Shown here one piece after another: positions 41,074-53,300 of a DNA stretch of 64,000 bases. Each line of letters begins with the position of its first letter. Positions within the stretch are counted from its first letter, which is position 1. This stretch comes from Dicaeum eximium (lineage: Eukaryota; Chordata; Aves; Passeriformes; Dicaeidae): assembly GCA_013396995.1 (NCBI GenBank), contig VWZP01010273.1:434001-498000 (forward strand). Direction: 5' to 3'. A program made the translations under genes and the position numbers. Below the pieces are notes generated by a model. It worked only from the letters and a program-made list of their open reading frames with translations, did no database searches and was not told the DNA's origin.

Positions 41074-41102
41074 TTTGTCTTGATCTTGTAGATCAAGACA
41101 AA
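41074..41102. repeat. Perfect inverted repeat, 12-bp arms
   Basis: TTTGTCTTGATC, loop TTGTA, GATCAAGACAAA. In the intergenic stretch; no T-run after it that would suggest a Pol III terminator. Confidence 0.85.
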
Positions 41103-44066
41103 ATTTCAGTCTAGAAATTAATTATAAATAGGAGCTCCATGACTTCTGCTATATTCTCTGAAATGCATTAGGCCTTTTGTATCCTAAAATACATTTAACC
41201 ATATAAGAAGGTCATTCATAGAAAACATGATAAGAATACCTTCCAGCTCATATTTATCATTACAAAACCCTTTTAAAATCCTGTTTTCCAGTGATTGATA
41301 TTGACCTGATTTTTTTGTTTGTTTGTTTTTAACATCAGTCCATAAGAATAACCCTGTAAGTATGTGCTTAAGTAAAGCTGTAATAATATAATCAAACTGT
41401 ACAGGAACTAATCCTTAGGATATAAATATATCCCAGATTTCCACACTCTCTGTGGTTTGTCATACATCAGAATAGATGTTTGCCACATTTCTAATTGTTC
41501 GTTAAGATTATATAACTGATTCAAACTCTGATTCTGATAGTCAGACATTTTCCAAATTCAAATATTGTAATTTTAGATGCGTATATTTTTAAAACTAGAG
41601 ATCAGTTCTACTTGTTGCATATTTATTCTATTTAGGAATTCCAAATCCAGCTGCACAAACAGCGAATTGATCAGATAAAATAGGGGAAACAATTGCTACT
41701 CCTTCCTTTTTGGATGGCTTACAAGTAGCTCTGATACTTACATGAAGTTTGTTAGCTAACTAAAAATGTGCAGGAGAGCTGAGTTGATTTGTGACATTTA
41801 ATGAGAATATTTCACTTTCTCCTGGATAAAAACCAAACAACCCACATATTCTTACTGAACATAGTCCAAGCAAGGTCTAAATTCTGAACTTGGTCTTCTG
41901 CAATTGGTTCAGTCTCATTTGCTCTTCCTAAAAGCACAGGTAATAAAATTCATCCACCAGTCTCCTCAAGGCACTGAGAAGGTTAAACATTTTGATTTTG
42001 GAGTTTATGAAGCATCATAAAAAATGAAATGTTAGCTACACCTCAATCAACCAGCAGGTGAACATTTAGGCCTTTTATGATTTGAGCCTCACTATTCTTG
42101 TTATAGTATAACATTGATATTATTATTAATAAAATATCAGGAAAAATAACCTTGGAAATTAAATAATGCATTACAATTTTCATAAGCAGGATTCTATCAT
42201 GAGGTAACATAATTTCACTCAGGGTAAGACAAAGTGATACAAAGCTTCAGAAAAATGATAGGACTGCAGATAAGAATAAGCACTGGAATTAAATTCAGTT
42301 TTTGCATTTTTATCAACTGTTTATGTGTTCTTGGGATTCCTCTCGGCCATTTACTGGATGTATTGTAAGTCAGTTACTTTTGTATGTCATACTGAATACC
42401 AGCCCCCATCTTTACTCAAACCTGTAAGCCAGTTTGACCCATACCCCATATTTTACTGTAATTAATAGTCAGTTTGATTTCCAGAAAGCTTTTTACGATA
42501 GTTCCCTGTACCATATCATAGATTTTTAGACTATCATTTTATAAGCTATTAATGTAATTTTATACAGGTATGATAACACAATGATACTCAGTTTTCCCAT
42601 CTTCTTTTAATGGCTGTAAGTTTGACCTTAATGCAGTCTACCTTTTCTTAAAACTACTGATGAACTCATGAAGTAGTCCCTTTACCTATTTTGACATTGA
42701 TTTATGACTTTTGAAACAAATGTGTAAAAGTGATTCCACAGAGTACTGTTTACTAATTACTTTTACAATGTATTCATGGTTTTCTTTCCTGTACCAATTC
42801 TGGTGACAGTTAAGTCCGAATGAATTTTTTTACTTACTTGTTGCATACAGCACTCAACTGCACATACAAAATTCTCTCAAGAAGATATTAGATTAATTAA
42901 CATACTCTTAATTATCATAAAACTGCTTGTAAACCAACAGTAAAATTTACTCTAATTAGAAAGCTCTCGTGTAGTGGTGATGGGTGAATTAGAAACACTG
43001 AACTTGACTTCACTTTCAACACAAGCCTGCAAAGATAAAAATTCAAAATACGTTCCCTGGGACAACATGAGGTTCCAGGAAGTTAAGAAGGCTCTATCTG
43101 CTGTCTTTTGCCAAAGCACAATACTGGACAGACACTTGCCAGGACTAACCCACTCCAAGTCCTATCCTAGGCCTGCACCCAAACCTCTGGATACAGCCCT
43201 GTGGGCTGGTGATCCCCCACTTCCCTATGCATTGGTACATATTGTAACCTACAGACAAGCTGAGAATCTCTTCTGCAGTACTGCTTTACTGAATTCCCAA
43301 GCCTAGAAATGAAAGCAGACAATTTATCTATCAATCTAGCAATACAAGGGACTTAAGCTCCTGCTGTAAATGAAAGATTTCTAGTTGCTGACTAGAATTT
43401 CTCCAAGAAATCTGTCACAAGAAGATTTAAATCTAGTGGCTTTAATACTTTTTCTCAGAGTATCTGTGTTCCAAATGGGACCTTATTCTAGCACTTCTAT
43501 CTCTCATTTATATTTAAAAGTTTTCAAGTTGTATTTGAATACAAATACATCTTCAAAGCATGTGGCATGTTCAGGATTTTTTTATTTCTTTGCTATTGCT
43601 CTCATTTAGGGGATTTAGTTACCTTGACATCACTTTCTGTCATGTTTGGGAAGTTTAATGGAGCATTCTTTAACTTATTTGAAAATAATCCCTCTGAGAA
43701 AATTTCCTGCACATCAAAGTGCTAAATTTTTTCCCATATTTATCTTTTGCACAGTTCGTTGAATTGTAATGAACTACACATCATTAAGATTTTATCTCCA
43801 CAGCACTGGCTTATTCGAACTCAACAGAAACCACATTTGACACTTTTAACGATGCTATTAGATTTAAAGGTCACCATTTCAGGCACTTGCTTCTCTCTTT
43901 CATTTTACTTGTTGCTTAAGCAAATTTGTCATGGAAAGTAATGAAATATAATAGACATCACAGAACTATTTCTAGGGGAAAAAAATCAGTAGTATGATCA
44001 CAATTGAAATTGTCTATAGTTAAATACAATTTCACACTATTATTTAGGTCTGATGAAACACATTAG

Positions 44067-44260
44067 CATAGAAGCATAGCACTGTAGAATGCTCTGAGTT
44101 GGAAGGGACTTCAAAGATCATCTAGTCCCAACCCGTTTCTGTGGGCAGGAACACCTTTCACTAGACTGGGTTTCTCAGAGCTCCATCCAAACTGGCCTTG
44201 AACACTTCCAGGGACAGTGTTCTCTGGAATAACTTCTCTGGACAACCTGTTCTGTCTCTT
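44067..44260 (-). mobile_element. CR1 LINE 3'-end fragment
   Basis: Contains GAGTTGGAAGGGACTTCAAA, then AGATCATCTAGTCCCAACCC and CTGGCCTTGAACACTTCCAG, the usual CR1 tail in reverse orientation. Confidence 0.88.
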
Positions 44261-45840
44261 CTGTTTTCTCTTTCCTCACTGCTCTCTGCCCAACCAAAGA
44301 AAGCAACTGATGATAGCTAACTCACTTCCCAGCATTCTGATGCTATCAAAGGTGCTAAACTGGAAGCTTACTGTATATACAAATAACACTTAAATAGAAA
44401 ATTCAAAGTGAAAATACCCCATCTGTTCATGAAAAATTTCTTGTAAAGTTACTAGGTTAGGTTAGAAGCTGAGTGGTATCAAGTCTTTGACATTTTATTT
44501 TATACATCCCATTTCACAAACTAAGTTTCCTTAGTTTTCTGTCTCTTTTCTAGATAGCAAATTGATCAACAAATGCAACCTCAAATATAAAATGCTAACT
44601 GTTTAGAGTAGACAAGCTACCTGGGTAGTACCAGGTGATACTGAAACTACCAGTAACCTTAGTTATTTTAGATAAACAAATGATGGCATAAGTATTCTGC
44701 CTGCAATTTTGAATTAGATTGCCATTTAAGAAATCTCATTCAAATACACAGCTTATGTTACAAACTCTACTGAAATTGATAATAGCACAACATTCAATAT
44801 ATAGATAGTTCTTTCTATCTTTTTCACCTTATTCTGTACAGAAAATGTCATGCTTCTTCAAAGATTTCTTTGTACCGAAGGTATCTCTTAAGAGCAATGA
44901 AGGTCTAACTCCAGTATTGAGGACAGCCCTATAATGGACTGGGACTTTCTCATTAAGGAAAGAAACACTGTCAAGTGAAAACAACACTTTCATGTCATGT
45001 TTGTTTCTGCAGCCTCTCCCTTTCTAACATTTAATAAAGATTGCAAATAAACAAGTGTTATTTCAATATCAGATAGAAAACCCTACAGTTTTTTTATGTT
45101 TAATAACTAAAAAATACTATTGTTAATCACATGAAAAAGGTGTTTTTCTTTCAAGAATTAATTTTTCCTAAAGTGTATAATTAGGGTATTACTTATGCAT
45201 TTTACAGTTCAAGAGGGATTTCAGGCAGAGTAGATTTTCAGATGTATTTCCAAGATTCTTTCCTGTAGAAGACTGTAAATAGGATAATACAGTATATGGA
45301 TTTAAGAGTATGTACTGATATTTTTATCTTCTCCTTCATTCTCTCTACATTTTGTAGGTAGCTCAGACTTCCTTCCCTCCTCAGCTCTGGAGTTTTGCTT
45401 TTCCTAACGGGAGGCTCTTCAATACTTCACTTGTAGTTAAGATTGCTTAAAGTCCAGTGCTGTGACTGCTCTCAGAGATACCTTTTTTAACCATGTTACT
45501 TCATAATTATGCATTTAAAAGGGATTAAGTCAGTGAACAGCACTGGTCACTGTAACAGAATGCTACATGAAGTATTTGCATGAACATATGATAAAAATTC
45601 TATGGCACAGTGCATCTGTAGCACTTTCTTAGTTTTTCTCATACTATTACTGATTTTTAACTTGGGCCTTAGAATACCAGAGAAGGAAAGCATAACCATT
45701 ACACATATTATCAAATATGAATAGATCTATAAACACACCAAAATGCATTTATTGTCACATACTGAACTTTGCATTATATGCAGAGTATATAGGCAGAATT
45801 TATTGGATCTCCACCATACACTTCTAATCTCTTTTCCTAG

Positions 45841-46290
45841 CAGAACAAAGTCCAGAGGAGGCAACGAGGCTGGTGAGGGGCTTGGAACACAAACCCTGTG
45901 AGGAACAACTGAGGGAGCTGGGGGTGTTTAGCCTGGAGAAAAGGAGACTCAGGGGTGACCTCATCACTCTCTACAACTTCCTGAAGGGTGGTTGTAGTCA
46001 GGTGGGCAGCAACTCCAGGCAGCAGCTGACAGAACCAGAGGACACAGTCTCAAGCTGTGCCAAGGGAAATAGAGGTTGTATATTAGGAAAAAGTTTTTTA
46101 CAGAAAGAGTGATAAAGTACTGGAATGGTCTGCCTGGGGAGGTGGTGGAGTCACCATCTCTGGATGTGTTTAAACAAAGATCGGATGTGGCACTGGGTGC
46201 CATGGTTTAGTTGAGGTGTTAGAGCATGGATTGGACTTGATGATCTTGAAGGTTTCTTCCAACCTAGACATTCTGTGTCTCTGTGTTTTA
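45841..46290 (+). mobile_element. CR1 LINE 3' fragment
   Basis: Shows CCAGAGGAGGCAACGAGGCT, GGGGTGTTTAGCCTGGAGAA, CTCTACAACTTCCTGAAGGG and GATTGGACTTGATGATCTTG, successive parts of the CR1 3' region in sense orientation. The two long overlapping ORFs here are CR1 remnants, not genes. Ends about 310 bp before the presumed DTHD1 5'UTR exon. Confidence 0.92.
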
Positions 46291-46700
46291 TTGTTGGTGA
46301 GTATATAATTGTAAATAACCAGTTAAACTTGATTTCATAAGTACTGATCCTTTGTAGCCATCGAAGTAAGAAATTGCTCAGATATCCTGACATTTTAAGT
46401 CACTGCTACATAACTGCATTACACAACCTCCCTTAAAGGTACATGGTGTACATTGGTGTCTCCTGGCAATCCTTGCCTATGGTTACAGAACAGACACTCC
46501 TTCCTGTCACCTAGAAACTTTTTAATAGTCAACATCAACTCTGAGTTTCCCAAGTAGAGTTTGGTTTCTTGAATATAGTATTTTTAAAATTCCTGTTTAG
46601 GCTAGAAATGCTAAACAGTGTAGTAATCTGAACCAAGGACAACAACTTGTGGAAGCATTTGAGCAGAAAAAAAATTGTAGTAGCATATTCTGAACATAAA

Positions 46701-46971
46701 ATGGATGTGGCTGAAGATACACCTGCAAGAAAATCAGGACAAGTCCTAGGAAAAATCTCTTACCTGAACTTTCTAGCGAGAGACATGCTTCTGAAAAGTG
46801 ATCAGGATAAAGCAGGTTTGGAGGAGTATGTGCTTGGACTGACCTCTTTAGCAAAAGAGCTGAGCAGATCTCTCAGCCAGCAGCTGGAGAATGTTACAGA
46901 AATTATTCAAGACACCTGCCACTTGCTGAGTGTTCTCCATGATAAACCCAAGGAATTGACTGGAAGTCCAG
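46701..46971 (+). CDS. DTHD1: DTHD1 exon 1 coding part
   Basis: The ATG at 46701 has a strong context (AAAATGG). The frame is open upstream only to a TGA at 46629 and has no earlier ATG in that stretch. Encodes MDVAEDTPARKSGQVLGK and a mostly helical stretch of 90 residues. A possible acceptor (CCTGTTTAG) at 46600 suggests that 46601-46700 is 5'UTR of a spliced leader; it holds a short upstream ORF at 46608-46631. The donor is CCAG|GCAAGT: only this GC site leaves the one base needed by exon 2; the GT five bases further does not. Confidence 0.85.
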
Positions 46972-49900
46972 GCAAGTATGGAAGGACTTATCTGTAGGCA
47001 GACACACTGCGTGTATTAGATGCTGAGTTCTGCTGTCTGACAATGCTGGGAGACCTTAATTTTCATTTGTTAGTATTTCAGTACTTGGTAATTCATTAGA
47101 CCAAATTAATTAATATTCCCGCAGTTGTATCACACTGGTTTTGAGTCCATTCCATGAGATTCAATATGAGACTCATAATTCTCATTATGTGACCAAAAAA
47201 TTATAGAAATAAAATTAACTAAACAGAATTTTTCAAAGTTTTATGTACACTATACTTTAATTGGATTATCTTGGCCAGGCAACAGATGCCAACCCAGTAA
47301 CTTACTACCCCCCTCTTCAACAGGAAAAGGAAAGAAAATAAGATGGGGGAAAAATCTGGGTTGATATAGAGAAAATAATTTTAAATTACCATCATGGGCA
47401 AAATAGACTTAATTTAGGAAAAAAATTAATTTAATTTATTGTCAATTTAAATATATTTGGATAGTGAGAAGCAAAGTCCAAACATTGAAATAAGACCTTT
47501 CCTCCACCCCTTCTTTTTTCCACGCTCAACTTCACTCTTTCATTCCCAATTCCTTTACCTCCTCTCCTTCCTGAGGAGTGCAGGGCAATGGCAAATGGGG
47601 GCAGCAGTCTGTCCATAACAGTTCCTCTACACTCCTTCGTGCTTATTCTTTTCCATGCTCCAATGTGGGTCCTCCCCATGGTCTGGAGTTCCTGTCAGGA
47701 AAAACTGGATTCTAAACAGACTGCAGTTCCTTCAGGGAATATCTACTTTCCTTGGCATCGTGTCCTCCTCGGGCTGCAGGGTATCTGCTCCAGTCTGGTC
47801 TCCCACGGGCTTCAAGGGAATCTCTGCTCCATGTCTGAAGTACCTTCTCTTCTTTCTTCTCTGATCTTGTTTGCAGGGCTGATTCTCACACTTTTTTTCT
47901 CAGTCCTCAATTTTCTCTGGTGTTCTTGTCCTTTCTTAAATATCTTTTCACAAGGGCCATGTTCAGCTCAGTCCTGCAGTAGGTGGACATCAACATATTA
48001 ACAAACATTTATCAAAGAAGAGAAAACTAACATTTCTATCTAAGGTCTATCAACATTAAACAACAGAAGAGTATCCAACAGCCAAGGGAGGTGAATCTCC
48101 CTCTCTACTCCACCCTTGTGAAAACTCACTTGAAGTACTGCTTAAAGGTCTGGAGTCTCCAGCATAAGAATGGACCTGTTGGAGCAGGCCCAGAGGAAGG
48201 CCATGAAGATGATCAGAGGGATCAGAGCATCTGTCCTTTGAAGAGAGGTTGGGAGAGTTGGGGTTGTTCCAGCTGAAGAAGAGAAGGCTCTGGGGATACC
48301 TTGTCACATCCTTCTAATTCTTTAAAAAAGCTTTTTAAAAAGAGGAAGGGTGATTTTTTTTTACATGGAAACTATCACATATAGTGCTAGAACAGGAGAG
48401 AACAGTTTTAAACTAAAAGAGGAGAGATTTAGGTTAGATGGTTAATTTAGGAAGAAATTTTTACTTAGAGAGTAATGAGATATAGGAAGAGGGAGGAGTA
48501 GGCAGAGAACTTGTGGATGCCCCATTCCTGAAAGTGTTCAAGGCCAGGCTGGGTAAGGCTTTGAGCAACCTGGTCTACTAGAAGGTGTCCCTGCCCATGA
48601 CAGGAGGGAAAGTTGGAAAGAATTTTTAAGATCATCTCATTCCAATCCAGTCATTCTACAATGATTCTATGATGCAAAGAAAGAAAAAGAAAAAGATTAC
48701 AGACAGAAATGTTTAGCTATGCTTGCGTTTCTGACAAGAAATAGCTTGTAAGAAGCTGCAGGTTTCTTGATCTACAGAGTTATAAACTTTGTAATGAAAA
48801 CAAAATATTTGGGTTTTAAAAGCCTCTTTCTAGGCTCCAAGCCAAATAGCTGTTCTGTTGGCCTCATGGTTTATATGATTTTTTTAAAATTCTTTTTTGT
48901 CTGGTTTCCAAGAATCATAGCCCTTCCAAAAAGCTGCTATTCCTCACCTGAAAAATTCCCTTAAAATACTCAGCAAAGAGGTTTGGAGACAGTTGCATAT
49001 AAACTACCTCTGTATTCTAAAGCTGTGTTATCAAACATCAGAAAAAGCACAGAAAGCAAAGTGCTAGAAAAGAAATGGGGGAGGGGAAAAACACAAAAGA
49101 AGACTTATTTCATGGTTAACCTTGTAATTGAATGCAAAAAGTGTCTTTCCATGTGACACAGTTGGATAGTATATGGTTACAAGGCCATGTCTTTTCTTGC
49201 CTATATTAGAAAAGTCACATTTACAGCATAGGAAAATGCCATTGTTTTGAATTACCCTGTCACCTTCAAATTTGATTTTAGGGAAGTTTAAAGGGCTGTA
49301 CAATTTGTTTGAGGATTTTTTTGTTTTGTTTAGAAAATGCAAAATTCAGGGGGGAAATGTAAATGTTGGCAGTTTTGCCTAAGCCTGAACTTTGCCTTAC
49401 AGTGAAACTGGGAAGTTGTCTTTTACAATGTCTTCTGCAAACAAAGCTCTGTTATTTCCAATCCTTTTGTTTTATTTCTCAGTCCTGTTAAACTGTCTAG
49501 AATTTCTTCACTACTGTAAAAGTGTCTGTGGAAAAACAGTAACATAATTTTTTTTTTTAAAAATTACCAGTGTAAACAATATTTTAAAAAATTATTTTAC
49601 TTCCTTTTTTCTTTATTTTTTTCCAAATATAGTCAATGTCTAATAAGTCACTTGGAAACTGAGAAGTATTAGAAAGGAATATTTTTTAGACCAACTTTTT
49701 TACTTGCGTTGACTTTCACAAGATTTAACCTGCAAAACAATATTATCCAGGATCTCATGCAGCAAACAGAAAGAAGCAAAAAATTTCCCAGGTTTGCAAT
49801 ATATCTAACTAATGAAGATACCTCTCCAGTTATAGGGACTGACAGCATGATGCAAGAAGAGCTCTAAGTAATACATTTTAAATCCTTGGAGAGAATATCT

Positions 49901-50346
49901 GGAATAATGTCTAAGAAAAGGTTTAAGATAAGAAAAATAAGGGATCATAAAATATATAAGTTAAAACCTTACATGAATGGCACACACTGATTGTGTGCTT
50001 TTTGTGCATTCTTCTTCACAAAGGGGTTTTATTTACATGCAAGGGCAACCTTCAACATCCCTTTGGTATTTATGGTATTTATTATTTCCTATGGTATTAT
50101 AATTTATGTATTATTTGTAATATCCTTCCAGGATATTATAAACTGCTGAGATTGTATTATATGTGGGCTGGTGGGTTTTGTGGTATCATCTGTTCATAGC
50201 AAAAATTCAGAGCTTCTGAGGTCTGAGTTTAACATTAGGTCCATGTATAACGGCCTTGCTAGAGACCTATGCATTAGAATCTTGCAGGATTCAATTTCAG
50301 TAAATATAATGTTTAAAGATGTTCCCAAATTGATTTAATAATATAT

Positions 50347-50377
<31 letters not shown>

Positions 50378-53300
50378 ATAATGCTTTGGATTGATTGTCA
50401 TTAAGAATTTAGCTAGTGTCTGATCATTAGAAAAGTGTTCATTAGAGTTGCCAGAGTAAAATTTTGACAAATACACACACAGTTGTTCTTAGACAAGTAC
50501 AAAAATGTACTTGTCTATATTCAATTCTTTAGAAATTGACTCCACCTGAATAGCAGTGCATGTAAAAACATTAAATGGAAGTCAGGAAATAGAGTGTGCT
50601 TCATGTACTGAGTGGTACTGTGGGACTATGTGGAATTCAGTAAGTATGCATACAATAGTTTTCACATTTTTGTCTAGCTTTCATAGCAAAATTTAATTGG
50701 TTATTTATTTTTTGCCTCAGAATACAGTGGAATTATAGATTATCTGCAGAAAGTGAAGGAGTATTTGATAAATACAATCTTACACCTTCAAGATGCAGAA
50801 AATAAATTTTATGCTGCAAGCTGCAGACAAGATGGTGATTCTCAGAACCAGACTGGTGAAAATGCTTCTGGAGAAACAGATGTGTGTTGTTCAGAAGGAG
50901 AAGCAACAGACTCAGTGCAAGCATCCTCCAGTTCCAGTCAGCAATTCCAAGGAACTCCTTCCCTGAAGAAGACAGAAAGTCAAGATGTTAATCAAACCCA
51001 CACAAGTGAAATTAAAACTGTGGGAAAAGTTGCATCTTTAGCTGAAAACAAATCTGCTCAAGAACAGGACACCAGCAGAGAATCTCCACTGAAAAAGGAA
51101 GATGGTGAACACCAACTACTGATCGTCTCTTTTTCAGAGAAAAAAGAGTGCAATGGAAAGGATAAACTTCATGGAGGTAGCTCTGTTACTGAAAAGCCTC
51201 CAGAACTGGCTTTTCAGGATGCTCTTACAAGCAGTGAGGATGACATTCTGTCTGGGACACTGAATGACATTTGTGACAAAAGCATCACAAATAGTTTTGA
51301 ACAGGAGAAAAAGGAAGTAGTCAGGGACAGTTTAAAAGGGCTAGAAAGTGAAGAGCACAAACTGACAAAGAAAATGGAAGACAGTAAAATGGAAAAAAAT
51401 AATGAGATGTTTAGAAATTACCGAAGTAACTTCACATCTTCAGCACAAACCTGTGATTTTACTGATGTGAATCCTTCTGTGAGTGATTCAGAAGAAGCAC
51501 AAAAATCTAAATACTGGATGAACAAAGAGTAAGCACATATTCTTCCTTTTTTTAGGAACAGATGTACATAATTATTGCTAATTAACTTATGAACATGTGG
51601 GTACAGAAACTCAATATGTGTATTGAACAGCTGCTGGTCAAGCACATAAGAGCAGTTTACAATTTGAACATGCACAACGAAGATCTTTCCCTTTGGTCTA
51701 AAGTAAGCTCTAAATTTCTATTTGCATAATTTTTTTTTATGCCAGAGAGGGACTGAGTCACAGCCAGTAAAGTCAATAATCCTCAAATTGTTGGAATTTA
51801 GTAGGAAATTATCACAATTCATCAGTTTTACAGTAATTTGTAAGCTGTTCTGCAACAGGCTAAACATAAAAGTTTTCATTATTTTCTCATTTATTCATAA
51901 AAATATTTTTCTGAATTATTTTCTTATACTCCATTATAGCACATCATTACACTGAAGTATTTAATTAAAAATACAAGACACCACCCCACTCAAAATACAA
52001 TTTTTTTTTTTTAATAGATTTCTAGTTGAAGGGACTGATAAAAATAAACAGGAAATAGCTTGTTTTATTAAAGCCCCTGCAACTGTTCTGGAGAATCTGA
52101 AGTGTAATATACTCAATGACAGTAGTTCCTTGGTGGTGGATGATTCTGAGGAGCTGGTCAGCAATGTCATCAGTATTGAATGTTTTGATTATGAAAAACT
52201 GCTTTTCCCTATCAACATTGCAATCCCATTCACGTCCTGCTTCAGAGGAAATTATCGGGAGATTATGATGAAGGTGACTGATACCAACTTCCAGTCAAAC
52301 TACTTAACTCCTGTTTCTTTGCAAGGATACCAAGGAAACCATAAGGTGAGTAACTCTCATCAAAGCATCGTTTGAGGTTCCCAGTTAAGTCTCTGGAGTT
52401 CTTCAAGTAAGGTTGTCATTATTAAATCATATTGCCCACTATGTGTGGTTAAACAGAACTTTTCTTTCTACTTTCTCAAGCACCAGTTTGAAAACTAGTA
52501 TTTAATAACATTCTTTTTTTCACTTACAATGTTAAGCAAATGCTTGGGTAATGTTTCATGATTATTGTAACCAAGTGCAATGCATTGCATTATTTGATAA
52601 AAGTAAAACTTAGGGGGAATTACTGTGCTTTTAGATCACAACAAAGTAACACATTTCCATGAGTATAAGTACAAAGTCGGTATCAAATGAAAACAGGATG
52701 GTTCTCTTTTTCTAAATGCAGAAGTGTTGTATTGAACCAGATTAATCATCCAGTTTTATAAGTTTATTTCATTTCACCCCAGTCATACACTGGAATATGA
52801 GTGACATCACAGGATGACTAGAGATCACCAGGTATTTGGGCATGCAGGTGGCATTAATATTCAATTTCTTTTCATTTCCTACTTTGCTCTATAGAGAATG
52901 TTACCCTCTCAGACTGTGAAACACAGCTTCCTTTCCCTCCAGGACTCTAACCACACATTCTCTTTATTCAGGAAAGTTTTGCAGAAGTGAAAATTTATCA
53001 TCTGGGTGTTTTCTCTGTGTTGTCATGCTTAAAGAAGGAAACGTTTACTGTTCCAAAGGCAGGACTCCTACAAAAGCTGAATGTGGATTCTAGAATCAGT
53101 TTCTGTTACCATCCAGAAGCATTCAGTTCTCCAGCACCTATGCAGTTAAAGGTAAGCTTGAAACATGTGATACTTGTTCCACAAGCCTGTTATCTGATCA
53201 GTTCTGAAGTGAGTGTGCCAATGGTGTTAAAGTGCAATCTCTTCCAAAATCAGAAGTCTGCAAAAAGTGGTTGCAGCTTCACATCCTGTACCTGCAGATT

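Larger units (their letters stand above)
38926..46600. other. Intergenic region between ARAP2 and DTHD1
   Basis: Lies between the CpG island and the DTHD1 start exon. Holds CR1 pieces at 44.07 and 45.84 kb and a 12-bp hairpin at 41.07 kb. No gene recognised; ORFs such as 40307-40702 show no family resemblance. Unseen 5' non-coding DTHD1 exons could lie here. Confidence 0.65.
46972..50720. other. DTHD1 intron 1 (GC-AG)
   Basis: Begins GCAAGT and ends TTTTGCCTCAG. Contains an LTR fragment, a CR1 piece, (TA)n and a 12-bp hairpin. Confidence 0.75.

Noticed and set aside
41074..41102. Hairpin as a small RNA gene
   Set aside because: Arms of 12 bp are too short for a miRNA precursor and there are no Pol III boxes or T-run.
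45873..46112. ORF in the 46-kb region
   Set aside because: Falls wholly inside a CR1 3' end and is a translation of it.
46647..46700. Upstream extension of DTHD1 exon 1 (18 codons)
   Set aside because: Begins with TTG, not ATG; first in-frame ATG with strong context is 46701.
47588..48001. 137-codon ORF
   Set aside because: Lies inside an LTR-type repeat; no host or retroviral protein recognised.
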